Below, one piece after another: positions 1-7,256 of a stretch of DNA of 64,000 nucleotides. Under the pieces are notes generated by a model. That model searched no databases. It was not told the DNA's origin and worked only from the letters and a program-made list of their open reading frames with translations. Position numbers and translations under genes: made by a program. Origin of the DNA: Candidatus Macondimonas diazotrophica (GTDB lineage Bacteria > Pseudomonadota > Gammaproteobacteria > UBA5335); contig NZ_SRIO01000008.1 of assembly GCF_004684205.1 (NCBI RefSeq), forward strand, positions 1-64,000, written 5' to 3'. How positions within the stretch are numbered: the first letter of the stretch is position 1; every line of letters begins with the position of its first letter.

Positions 1-226
1 TCCGATCAAACTGGCGCGCCCGATGCCCCGAGATATCCAAGCCCTTCAGATCTGCGACTCGGACAGCTTCCGGGTGCGCCGCTGAACCCACCAGCGCGCC
101 GATCCCAGCAGAAGATACATTGGAAACGCTATCCGTTCGGCGATTCAAGAGGACGGCCTCTGCCAGCGGGCTACGACAAATGTTGCCGCTGCACACCATC
201 AGTACGCGAAACCTTCTGCTCGCCAT
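1..226 (-). CDS. Low-molecular-weight protein-tyrosine phosphatase (Wzb/Etp-like), partial
   Basis: The reading frame is open from an ATG at 226 to the left window edge, so the C-terminus is missing. The translated start contains VCSGNICRSPLAEA, the phosphatase P-loop C-x5-R-S with nucleophile Cys12 and Arg18. This is the N-terminal signature of LMW-PTPs. In the Wzb group these enzymes dephosphorylate the tyrosine kinase that controls exopolysaccharide assembly. The nearby sugar transferase and galE support that reading. The catalytic Asp of the C-terminal DP motif lies outside the window. An arsenate reductase of the same fold is possible, but the neighbours make it less likely. Confidence 0.85.
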   Translation of the reverse strand, partial: MASRRFRVLMVCSGNICRSPLAEAVLLNRRTDSVSNVSSAGIGALVGSAAHPEAVRVADLKGLDISGHRARQFDR

Positions 227-373
227 GGTGATCCCGAGAATCCTCTTGGCTAAAATTTGGCCGAATCAGCCCATGCCGACAAAAAAGCCGGGCAAAAAAA
301 ACCGTCCGGCCCCAGTCAGGGCCGGCACAACGAACACGCCGTTCGCCGAACTGTTGTCGTCGTTATGACTAAC

Positions 374-700
374 TTAGTGAACGGCGTTATAGGTTTTATA
401 GAAAAAGCGAGCCAAACCCATGGACGGCCCGCCCCGACGACTTCCTTCCGGGTATTGCCGCTCCACAACCCGACCCGTCACTCGGCGCGTCACTGTTTTG
501 GTATTGGCAACCGGATCGGCGATGATCTGCTTTTTCCCGGGAAACACGTACACGGTCTTGCCGGTTGCCGGGTTGAAGTCGATACCCCAGCCCTTCGTTC
601 CCGTACTCCCGACCTTGAACCCTGCCATCGCAGGACTTGCGAACATCGCCGCAGCGCCCAGCAACACGACACCGCTGATTACACTCTTGAACTTACGCAT
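374..700 (-). CDS. Small exported basic protein, unknown function
   Basis: This 108-residue product starts at an ATG with GGAGG about eight bases upstream; an in-frame start 45 bases earlier lacks such a site. Residues 1 to about 26 form a signal peptide (basic MRKFK, hydrophobic core, ASPAMA cleavage site). The mature part is short and rich in Lys and Arg, with a Gly/Ser/Arg-rich patch near the end and no motif I recognise. It lies 50 bases downstream of a beta-barrel-like protein gene on the same strand, so the two may be cotranscribed and act in the periplasm or at the surface. No function can be assigned. Confidence 0.7.
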   Translation of the reverse strand: MRKFKSVISGVVLLGAAAMFASPAMAGFKVGSTGTKGWGIDFNPATGKTVYVFPGKKQIIADPVANTKTVTRRVTGRVVERQYPEGSRRGGPSMGLARFFYKTYNAVH

Positions 701-750
701 GACCCACCTCCAAGTTTGAGGATTGCCAAAGTCCGGACTCGACAACCGGA

Positions 751-1512
751 TCAGGTGAAATTAAAGCCGAATCCAACCGAGACAGCCAGCTCTGTATCTG
801 CATCAAACCGTTCTGTCACATTCACAGCGCCAACGGTGACCGTCAGCGGCAGCCAAGAATACGGCGCAACAGATACGGCCGCATTGACGAAGCGTCCTGT
901 ATATTCACCGATCAACGCCACCTGGGGCGTCAGGTACAGCGCGCCGCTACCAAAAACGTTGACGCCCCCGTCATCCGGATCATTGAATACTTCCGTACCG
1001 GCCCCGATGGTCACGATACTGGCGAAGCGTCCGACCGGCACCATCTTCGAGTACGCTGCATAGTAGCTGGGATCATTGAAATCCTCCGCGCCACCCCAGA
1101 CGCCGAACCCGTTCACGCCGACGGAAACCGCAGAATATCCCGGCAGATTCCGATGCACCTTGAACGAGAAGCCACCGGAATCCCCGAACGAGTCCTCGCT
1201 GTTATCACCAGTCAACGATGAAAACCCGACACCGAACTCAGCCCCGAGATACCGGTCCGGATCGCCGAGACCCACTGCAACCCCCATCGATGCATCAAAT
1301 TCATCATCAGCAAGAGTCTGGCCAAATGCCCCGACCCCGACACTGCCCCAGCTACCACCAAACCCGACAGGTGTCTCGAGCGTGGGAGAGGCAAAGCTCT
1401 GTACTGCAATGATCGTGCTTGCCGCCTCGGGTGCTGACTGCGCCCATACCACAGAAGTCGCGCTCATCGCCAAGATGCCCGCTATTCCAAACCGATAGAT
1501 ATCCGCCGCCAT
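751..1512 (-). CDS. Outer-membrane beta-barrel-like protein, unknown function
   Basis: The 253-residue product opens with a signal peptide (hydrophobic segment ending SVVWAQ at about residue 25). The remainder consists of alternating Gly/aromatic/hydrophobic strands (for example VGVGAFGQ, LGAEFGVGF, AVSVGFGFNFT) and ends in a C-terminal Phe-x-Phe-Thr strand, as expected for a small outer-membrane barrel. There are no cysteines in the mature part and no catalytic motif. It sits between a tyrosine phosphatase and a polysaccharide sugar transferase, so a role at the cell surface is plausible but inferred. GGGGAT precedes the ATG at 1512. Confidence 0.65.
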   Translation of the reverse strand: MAADIYRFGIAGILAMSATSVVWAQSAPEAASTIIAVQSFASPTLETPVGFGGSWGSVGVGAFGQTLADDEFDASMGVAVGLGDPDRYLGAEFGVGFSSLTGDNSEDSFGDSGGFSFKVHRNLPGYSAVSVGVNGFGVWGGAEDFNDPSYYAAYSKMVPVGRFASIVTIGAGTEVFNDPDDGGVNVFGSGALYLTPQVALIGEYTGRFVNAAVSVAPYSWLPLTVTVGAVNVTERFDADTELAVSVGFGFNFT

Positions 1513-1930
1513 TATCCCCTACCCCATACAAGACAGTCGTTTAAGCGTTATTTATACCGTCCCACCCAATTACAGGACCGTGCAGATCCTTTCCCGCCAG
1601 ATTGGCATCGCCTGTTCTGCAATGCAACCTCCCGCGCGGCTTCGATCCATGTTCGCACGATACAAGAAGCTTGCTCAACACCAAAATGGTCACAAATTGC
1701 CCAAAAGGGGAAGAATGTGACGCTGCCGCGCACCCCCTCGAACGGTGCTTCCCGACTCGTCCCGACACTTGGCGACAGCCAGTCCCGCTTTACATGGCAG
1801 AGGATCTGTTCCATGATCCCGCACCAAATTGAAGCATGTCCTGCCCCGATTACTTACAGTTGTCGCGCCGCAGGGCTCACCGATGCGCATGTACGAACTA
1901 CGCAATCCGGAGAAATGCCAATCTGCGCTT

Positions 1931-1959
1931 AAGATGCGGCGACACCGCCGTCGCATCTT
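1931..1959. repeat. Inverted repeat in the 1513-2077 intergenic stretch
   Basis: AAGATGCGGCG and CGTCGCATCTT form an 11-base stem with one internal mismatch around a short loop. No T-run follows, so it is not a clear intrinsic terminator. It is the only structure I can see in the 565-base gap between the barrel protein and the sugar transferase; the short open frames in that gap look like chance. Confidence 0.4.
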
Positions 1960-2077
1960 CACACTGGCGCAATATCTGCACGCGATAATGCTCCTTGCAT
2001 AGGAAGAACCGACGACCTAGTCTCCTGTAACAGCCATCCGACGTCGATTCCACTTAACACGCCTGAGAGGTGACCGC

Positions 2078-2776
2078 ATGAATACCTCATCTTCCGATCT
2101 GGATATTCAGCTCGAACCCCTTCCTCGAGACCATCTCGATCAGCCACGAACCTTGGAATCAATGACGAGGCTCAGGACCGGCAAGCGCACACTGGATGTG
2201 ATCGGCGCCTCGCTCTTGTTGATTCTCCTGGCGCCACTGATGGCATTGATCGCCATTCTGGTGCGGCTTAGCGGCCCCCAGGTCATATTCGCCCATCAGC
2301 GGGTGGGCCATTGCGGCAAACTCTTCCCCTGCTACAAGTTTCGCACCATGGTGCCCAACGCTCAGGAGGTTCTTCAGCGCCTTCTCGCCGACCGGCCCGA
2401 TCTGCGGGCGGAATGGGAACGGGATTTCAAGCTCAAGGAAGACCCCCGCATTACCCGAATCGGCGGCTTCTTGCGGAAATACAGCTTGGATGAACTCCCG
2501 CAGTTCTGGAATGTCCTGCGCGGAGACATGAGCCTTGTCGGTCCGCGCCCGATCATTGCCGAAGAGTTGAGCCGCTACGGGCAGCATGCATCAGTCTACC
2601 TGGCTTCGCGCCCGGGTGTGACAGGGTTTTGGCAGGTGAGTGGTCGAAGCGACGTCGAATACGACGAGCGAGTCCGCATGGACCGGGAATACCACCACAA
2701 TCAAAGCCTGCTCACCGATATTGGCATTCTGTTCAAAACGGTCACTGTGGTGATTCAACGACGCGGCGCTTACTGA
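2078..2776 (+). CDS. Undecaprenyl-phosphate sugar phosphotransferase (WbaP/PF02397 type)
   Basis: The 232-residue protein belongs to the bacterial sugar transferase family that moves a hexose-1-phosphate onto undecaprenyl phosphate, the first membrane step of exopolysaccharide or O-unit assembly. One hydrophobic segment spans about residues 40-65 (VIGASLLLILLAPLMALIAI). The family signatures follow in order: KRTLDV, the YKFRTM block, the catalytic KEDPRITRIGGFLRK region, SLDELPQFWNVLRGDMSLVG and PRP. The length fits the short single-domain form. A strong GAGAGGTGA site precedes the ATG. It is followed by a terminator and galE, which can supply UDP-galactose. Confidence 0.9.
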   Translation: MNTSSSDLDIQLEPLPRDHLDQPRTLESMTRLRTGKRTLDVIGASLLLILLAPLMALIAILVRLSGPQVIFAHQRVGHCGKLFPCYKFRTMVPNAQEVLQRLLADRPDLRAEWERDFKLKEDPRITRIGGFLRKYSLDELPQFWNVLRGDMSLVGPRPIIAEELSRYGQHASVYLASRPGVTGFWQVSGRSDVEYDERVRMDREYHHNQSLLTDIGILFKTVTVVIQRRGAY

Positions 2777-2890
2777 ACCAAACGCTATGCTGATTTCGAC
2801 GCCAGAGCGAGGCCACGCGACTCTTACGCAGCGGCATTGAGCGCTTTACGCAGTCGGCCATAAAGCCGCATACACTGAGACTTGAGCTCG

Positions 2891-2914
2891 AGCCCTGTCC
2901 GAAGGGCTTTTTTG
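2891..2914 (+). terminator. Intrinsic terminator or attenuator before galE
   Basis: AGCCCT-GTCCGA-AGGGCT makes a six-base-pair stem followed directly by TTTTTTG. It lies 114 bases after the sugar transferase stop and only about 25 bases before the galE ATG. It either ends the upstream transcript or, if galE is driven from further upstream, acts as a leader attenuator. Confidence 0.8.
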
Positions 2915-2938
2915 TTTGTAGCCTGGGAACGAGAAAGC

Positions 2939-3946
2939 ATGACAACCAATCGAGGCCGAGTTCTGGTCGTGGGGGGCGCCGGCTACATCGGCTCGCATAT
3001 GGTCAAATGTCTGAGCAGCCAGGGCTACATACCCGTCACGCTTGACAACCTCAGCCATGGCCATGCCGATGCCGTCCGCTTCGGTGAGCTGGTCGTCGGC
3101 GACATGGGTGATCGAGCCCTGCTCGACCGCCTGCTGTCCAAGCAACACTTCAAAGCCGTGTTCCATTTCGCCTCCCTGATCCAGGTGGCCGAATCGGTTC
3201 GCGATCCCGCGGCTTACTATCACAATAATTTCATCCTCACCAAGCAGCTCCTTGATGCGCTGGTGGATCATGGAATCGATCGATTCATCTTTTCCTCCAC
3301 CGCCGCTGTGTACGGCATACCGACAACCGATCTGCTAACGGAAGACCATCCCTGCCACCCTATCAACCCCTACGGCCGAAGCAAGTGGATGATCGAGCAA
3401 CTCTTGCAGGACTATGAAGTAGCCTATGGCCTCAAATCCGCCTCATTGCGCTACTTCAACGCTGCCGGGGCCGACCCGGACGACCGTCTGGGCGAACGCC
3501 ATGACCCTGAAACCCATCTGATTCCGAGAGCGCTGCGGGCGGCCATGGGCACGGGGCCCGCGTTAACGATCAACGGGACGGATTATCCCACCGCGGATGG
3601 AAGCTGCATCCGCGACTATGTGCATGTCGGCGATCTGGCCGAGGCCCATGCCCTGGCACTCGCGCATCTCTTGAACGGCGGGCACAGCTGCCGACTCAAT
3701 CTTGGCACCGGCCATGGCTATTCGGTGCTGGAAATTCTCGATGCCATTGAACACGTCGCCGGTTCGCCTGTACCCCGTACGGTCGGGCCACGTCGACCCG
3801 GCGATCCTGCACGATTGGTCGCCGACCCCACCACCGCCAAACGACTGTTGAACTGGACCCCGAAACGCAGCGATCTCGCTGTGATCCTGGAAGATGCGTG
3901 GCGATGGGAGAACCTTCAACATCAAAGCCATGCCGAGCCGGGTTAG
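2939..3946 (+). CDS. galE: UDP-glucose 4-epimerase
   Basis: The 335-residue extended short-chain dehydrogenase interconverts UDP-glucose and UDP-galactose with bound NAD. GGAGYIG (residues 12-18) is the NAD-binding loop. Ser120/Thr121, Tyr145 and Lys149 (NPYGRSK) form the catalytic set. FNAAGA and IRDYVHVGDLA are GalE signatures. The ATG at 2939 is chosen because the NAD motif then falls at the usual distance; the open frame extends 19 codons further upstream but runs into the terminator hairpin. It likely feeds sugar nucleotide to the neighbouring polysaccharide pathway. The stop codon lies inside a strong hairpin. Confidence 0.93.
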   Translation: MTTNRGRVLVVGGAGYIGSHMVKCLSSQGYIPVTLDNLSHGHADAVRFGELVVGDMGDRALLDRLLSKQHFKAVFHFASLIQVAESVRDPAAYYHNNFILTKQLLDALVDHGIDRFIFSSTAAVYGIPTTDLLTEDHPCHPINPYGRSKWMIEQLLQDYEVAYGLKSASLRYFNAAGADPDDRLGERHDPETHLIPRALRAAMGTGPALTINGTDYPTADGSCIRDYVHVGDLAEAHALALAHLLNGGHSCRLNLGTGHGYSVLEILDAIEHVAGSPVPRTVGPRRPGDPARLVADPTTAKRLLNWTPKRSDLAVILEDAWRWENLQHQSHAEPG

Positions 3947-3972
3947 GCTCGCCAACCCGGCTCGGCCATTTT
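3932..3972 (+). terminator. Terminator after galE, overlapping its stop codon
   Basis: GCCGAGCCGGGTT pairs perfectly with AACCCGGCTCGGC across a nine-base loop (13 base pairs), followed by CATTTTCCCCC. The galE TAG is within the stem. The hairpin also separates galE from the convergent pmoB gene and probably protects both transcripts. Confidence 0.8.
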
Positions 3973-3979
3973 CCCCCGT

Positions 3980-5296
3980 TCAGCTCACCGATTCTCGAGG
4001 CCTATTTGCCGCATGCCCTTCGTGCCGGTTCACGGGCACGAATCCGGGCAGAAAATTGGGCGTCATACGCGCGCCTATTTCGCGGATATGGCGCTGTCCA
4101 TCAGTGCCATAGAAGAACAACAGCCCGGCGAAACGCAGATCCGGTTCAGCCACGATATCCGTCAGCCGCTGCTCCTCCCAAAGCGCGTCAGCCACGGTCA
4201 GATTGACGATTTGCGTTTGGCCTGGTCCGATCCATTCAACGTCGCTTCGCAACCCCGATGGCGCAACCGGATCGTAGCGGTCGGACTTTCGGTCCTGAAG
4301 CACCGCTGCGTCGACAAAACGTGCATAGCCGGTCACGAACTGGCCGATCCGCACCGGCTCGACCGACCGATTGGTCACTTGCAGCGTCAGATCCATCCGC
4401 CGAGCTGGCAGGTCGAAAAGTGCTCTTTCGACCTTGACGTCGACTTGCTGCTCAGACTCGGGCAGCGGGATCACCGGTGCCTCCACCTTCCCGGTCTGCA
4501 ACGGAATCGTGATCTCATAGCGGTTGAATGACCACATCATCATGCCCAGCGTCATCCCGAGAATCGCCATCACGAAGGCCGTGCTGACTACGATGTCCTT
4601 GATGCTGATGAGCCGTCGCTCGGCTTCATGTTCACCAAACCGCTGAACGGTCACATAGCGCCGCATGATCACGGGTAAGCGCCGGAACCAATAGCCGACC
4701 CACAGCAGTCCCACAACGACCCAAAGCAGGTGAATCGACCACATAGAGGCCAGGCCATACCGCTCGACATCGACGGTCTCGCCATCCATCAGGGTGACGG
4801 TATTCGTGAAATCGGCCTTATCCCCCGTAATCTGGACGAATCGCGCCGGCCCCGATATCGGACCCGCCTCCCAGATGTTGATCAGCGGGTGAACATGCCA
4901 CTCGCCTGGAACCCGGGCCTTGAGTCTGACTTCATACTCATAGAATTCACCACGCTTGAATGCCGTGGATTGATACTGCGGCATGCCGTTGACCGTGGCG
5001 TCCAAACGAATGAATACCGGACCCGGAACGCCGACATTCAGAAAGACCCATTCCTCGGGTTTAGCCACATAATCCGGCCAATGCCCCGATACCATGAACT
5101 TGCCACGGACCGTGACGATGTCGTTGACCTTGACTTGGGTGGGCTCGATCTGCGTATCGAACCAATGAATCGTCCGCATGCGGATTCCGGCCATCTGAGC
5201 GATCTCGCCGTGTCCGAATGCAACCGGCGGGACGAACGACCACATCAGTAGCATGAGGATGATCGGACGCAGGAAAATCTGACTGGTATGCTTCAT
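3980..5296 (-). CDS. pmoB: Copper membrane monooxygenase subunit B (PmoB/AmoB family)
   Basis: The 438-residue product is the beta subunit of a particulate methane/ammonia/hydrocarbon monooxygenase. After a signal peptide, the mature N-terminus is His28 in the HGE motif. With His133 and His135 (WHVHP) it supplies all three ligands of the CuB site. The conserved RMRTIHWFD block follows. Two membrane helices lie at about residues 186-204 and 234-256, flanked by periplasmic cupredoxin-like domains; PmoB is usually near 410-420 residues. It is the last gene of the CAB operon, 21 bases after pmoA, with AAGGAGG before the ATG. The substrate cannot be read from the sequence; a short-chain hydrocarbon is more likely than ammonia given the acyl-CoA synthetase next door. 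Confidence 0.93.
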   Translation of the reverse strand: MKHTSQIFLRPIILMLLMWSFVPPVAFGHGEIAQMAGIRMRTIHWFDTQIEPTQVKVNDIVTVRGKFMVSGHWPDYVAKPEEWVFLNVGVPGPVFIRLDATVNGMPQYQSTAFKRGEFYEYEVRLKARVPGEWHVHPLINIWEAGPISGPARFVQITGDKADFTNTVTLMDGETVDVERYGLASMWSIHLLWVVVGLLWVGYWFRRLPVIMRRYVTVQRFGEHEAERRLISIKDIVVSTAFVMAILGMTLGMMMWSFNRYEITIPLQTGKVEAPVIPLPESEQQVDVKVERALFDLPARRMDLTLQVTNRSVEPVRIGQFVTGYARFVDAAVLQDRKSDRYDPVAPSGLRSDVEWIGPGQTQIVNLTVADALWEEQRLTDIVAEPDLRFAGLLFFYGTDGQRHIREIGARMTPNFLPGFVPVNRHEGHAANRPRESVS

Positions 5297-5317
5297 GATT
5301 TGCCTCCTTTTCCCGCC

Positions 5318-6106
5318 TCAAACCAGCTTGCCGAGCCAGGATGGCCGGGCACCCTTGGAGCCGATCCATACGAACAGGTAATAGACCAGGATGGCAAAGA
5401 AGCCCGAAACGAAAGCACTCACCGGTGCAACATGGGTCCCAAAGGTGCGCAAGGTACCGGCTTCGATGATGCGCACGTATTCCGGCATCGCTGTCCGGAT
5501 ATACTGGAAGCCCATGTAATCGGCCAGCGTCATCACGTTATCGCCCAACTGCACGGGCATATGCATGGGCGCCACGACCGGCCAGTTCATGGCGGAGAAG
5601 AGCAAACCGAACAGAAACCCGCCAACCAGCCCAGTCACTGCAAAGCTTCGAGTGATGAGCAGGACCGCGTCCAGCACGACCGCCGCACCGATCCAGACCT
5701 CCGGCATGACCCAGTTCATGGGGAAAGCCGTAAAGACATGGAAATTGACATAGCGGCTGATGATCTGGGAAAGCCAGAAACCTAAAGCCAGGCCAGTTGC
5801 CGCAACCGGTAACTTGAAGTATCGCCAGAAGGCATAGGTCGCAACGGCGGGAAGGGCGAGGAGCAGGAGCGGCGTCAGAAGTGGCCACCAGCGCCGGTCA
5901 CGCCAATCCATCCAGTAGCTCCAATCTCCGACCGTCAATGCACAGAGAAAAACCGCTGCGCCACCGATCAGAACGGATATCAGCGGAAAGAAAAATAAAT
6001 CCGCATTGCGCCAGGCCTGTACCTGATCCTGAACGCTCAGGACCGCGCTCCCGCGTGGGGCACGGGAGGCGTCTGTCTGTTCGCCGGTATCGATTTGAAT
6101 CGCCAT
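5318..6106 (-). CDS. pmoA: Copper membrane monooxygenase subunit A (PmoA/AmoA family)
   Basis: The 262-residue membrane subunit carries family blocks such as GDWSYWMDWRDRRWW, FHVFTAFPMNWVMPEVW and PEYVRIIEAGTLRTFG. Several membrane helices are visible. It forms the alpha3beta3gamma3 monooxygenase with PmoB and PmoC in the inner membrane. The FPMNW segment differs from what I recall for classical methanotroph PmoA and nitrifier AmoA, which suggests a divergent hydrocarbon-type clade; that is a judgement from memory and needs a tree. AAGGAAGGA precedes the ATG. It lies 132 bases after pmoC, and that gap holds a strong hairpin. Confidence 0.93.
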   Translation of the reverse strand: MAIQIDTGEQTDASRAPRGSAVLSVQDQVQAWRNADLFFFPLISVLIGGAAVFLCALTVGDWSYWMDWRDRRWWPLLTPLLLLALPAVATYAFWRYFKLPVAATGLALGFWLSQIISRYVNFHVFTAFPMNWVMPEVWIGAAVVLDAVLLITRSFAVTGLVGGFLFGLLFSAMNWPVVAPMHMPVQLGDNVMTLADYMGFQYIRTAMPEYVRIIEAGTLRTFGTHVAPVSAFVSGFFAILVYYLFVWIGSKGARPSWLGKLV

Positions 6107-6189
6107 CTCATCCTTCCTTGATATGAGGCCAACAATCGGAGCACGGTCCTCATCTCGCCGTCACCAGATCCGTCCAACCAAGCAGACGG

Positions 6190-6223
6190 GGAGCGAATGG
6201 GCGCTCCTTCGACCATTCGCTCC
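6190..6223 (-). promoter_or_regulatory. Perfect 11-bp hairpin between pmoC and pmoA
   Basis: GGAGCGAATGG and CCATTCGCTCC are exact reverse complements separated by 12 bases. There is no T-run, so it looks like an mRNA stabiliser, processing site or partial attenuator rather than a full terminator. It lies in the 132-base pmoC-pmoA gap and may set the ratio of subunit C to subunits A and B. Confidence 0.65.
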
Positions 6224-6238
6224 GGCGAGGTCGCCCGC

Positions 6239-7036
6239 TCAGTCGGTTAGGCCCATTTCCTTTTCCACCTCCTCCAGGCTGTACACCCGACTCAACTCAT
6301 ACATGCGCTGGATGCATTGAATGACGAAGCCAATCAGAAACACCAGAAAGAATCCAGCCAGCACGAAAAACCAATGCACGGGCGCCCCGAACAGTTCCTC
6401 GGCATAGAAAAAGGTGTGCGCCCATTCATTGAAGGCCACCACCGGCCCCGCCATCATGAAGCCGATAATCGCCAACGACAGCGGCATCGAAACGCGGTTG
6501 GCGAAATACGGTAGCCGGGTATGAACCCAGATCCACGCCATCACCAATCCACCCAATCCCGCTGGAATACCCAGATAGAATAGGAAGATATGCGTTGGCG
6601 TGAAGTCGGTATCCCGAATCACCACCTGATGCCAGGCCGCATCCGCTTCGGTCAACAACCCCAAAGCGGAGATGAGAGCAATCGCCGCCACCACGAGAAT
6701 GCTGAACATCGCATAGAAGCGCCGCAGTTCATCGCGCGCCGGCAGATTGAGGATATCCCGATCACGGGTCATCCATAGCCAAAGCGCGCCGATGGCACCC
6801 AGCACCGGCAATCCGATGATTTGGACATAAAAGATCCGCATCCAGTAGGTCTGGAACTCATCGGAAAACGAATCGAGTCCGACGGACCAGGAAAAGGTAT
6901 GCTGATACCACTTCACTAGAGCAATCACCCCAATGGCTATCGCCGTCACGCCAAAGGCCAGCCTCCACGGTGGGCGGGGTGCTTCCGTCGCTGCCTCGGA
7001 TTTCTCCGGTACAGCGGTATTCATCACAGTACTCAT
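6239..7036 (-). CDS. pmoC: Copper membrane monooxygenase subunit C (PmoC/AmoC family), operon copy
   Basis: The 265-residue subunit has the PmoC metal site D-x3-H-x12-H at Asp132, His136 and His149 (DAAWHQVVIRDTDFTPTH), which are the ligands of the CuC/CuD site. Several hydrophobic segments fit the usual multi-helix fold, and FNEWAHTFFYAEELFGAP is a further family block. The ATG at 7036 is chosen for its GAGGAG site eight bases upstream; an in-frame start 39 bases earlier has none. It is the first gene of the operon, about 143 bases after the predicted transcription start. A second pmoC is at 62354-63172. Confidence 0.93.
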   Translation of the reverse strand: MSTVMNTAVPEKSEAATEAPRPPWRLAFGVTAIAIGVIALVKWYQHTFSWSVGLDSFSDEFQTYWMRIFYVQIIGLPVLGAIGALWLWMTRDRDILNLPARDELRRFYAMFSILVVAAIALISALGLLTEADAAWHQVVIRDTDFTPTHIFLFYLGIPAGLGGLVMAWIWVHTRLPYFANRVSMPLSLAIIGFMMAGPVVAFNEWAHTFFYAEELFGAPVHWFFVLAGFFLVFLIGFVIQCIQRMYELSRVYSLEEVEKEMGLTD

Positions 7037-7185
7037 GGGCCTGTCTCCTCTTGCTGTGAATGACCCTCTTTCCATGGGAAGAGGATTCGATCTATTTGTG
7101 CTTCCGGCTTGCGCCGGCGGATTCCGGTCCCAGGTGTTTGATTTCCAGCTCAGGGACCGATCCCGGGCAGTAGTCCGTGCTTTGA

Positions 7186-7214
7186 TATATACGCCTGATT
7201 GAACGTTCGTTCAA
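7186..7214 (-). promoter_or_regulatory. Sigma70-like promoter of the pmoCAB operon
   Basis: On the minus strand TTGAAC (7214-7209) is separated by exactly 17 bases from TATATA (7191-7186). This is a close match to a -35/-10 pair, with transcription expected to start near 7179. It lies in the gap between the acyl-CoA synthetase stop and pmoC. Confidence 0.7.
7199..7214. promoter_or_regulatory. Palindromic operator overlapping the pmoCAB -35 box
   Basis: TTGAACGTTCGTTCAA is a perfect 7+2+7 palindrome that covers the -35 hexamer and the start of the spacer. A symmetric GAACG/CGTTC site in this position resembles operators of TetR-family repressors, suggesting repression relieved by a substrate or acyl-CoA signal. 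No regulator gene lies next to the operon, so the partner must be elsewhere. Confidence 0.65.
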
Positions 7215-7256
7215 GATCTTTCCAAAAGAAATCCGCGCGCAAAAAATCAACGGCCA

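Noticed and set aside
257-1063. Long plus-strand frame of 268 codons
   Set aside because: It is the antisense shadow of two exported-protein genes that have signal peptides and ribosome-binding sites.
1541-1962. Several overlapping short frames in the intergenic stretch
   Set aside because: They lack credible starts and are probably chance frames in GC-rich DNA.
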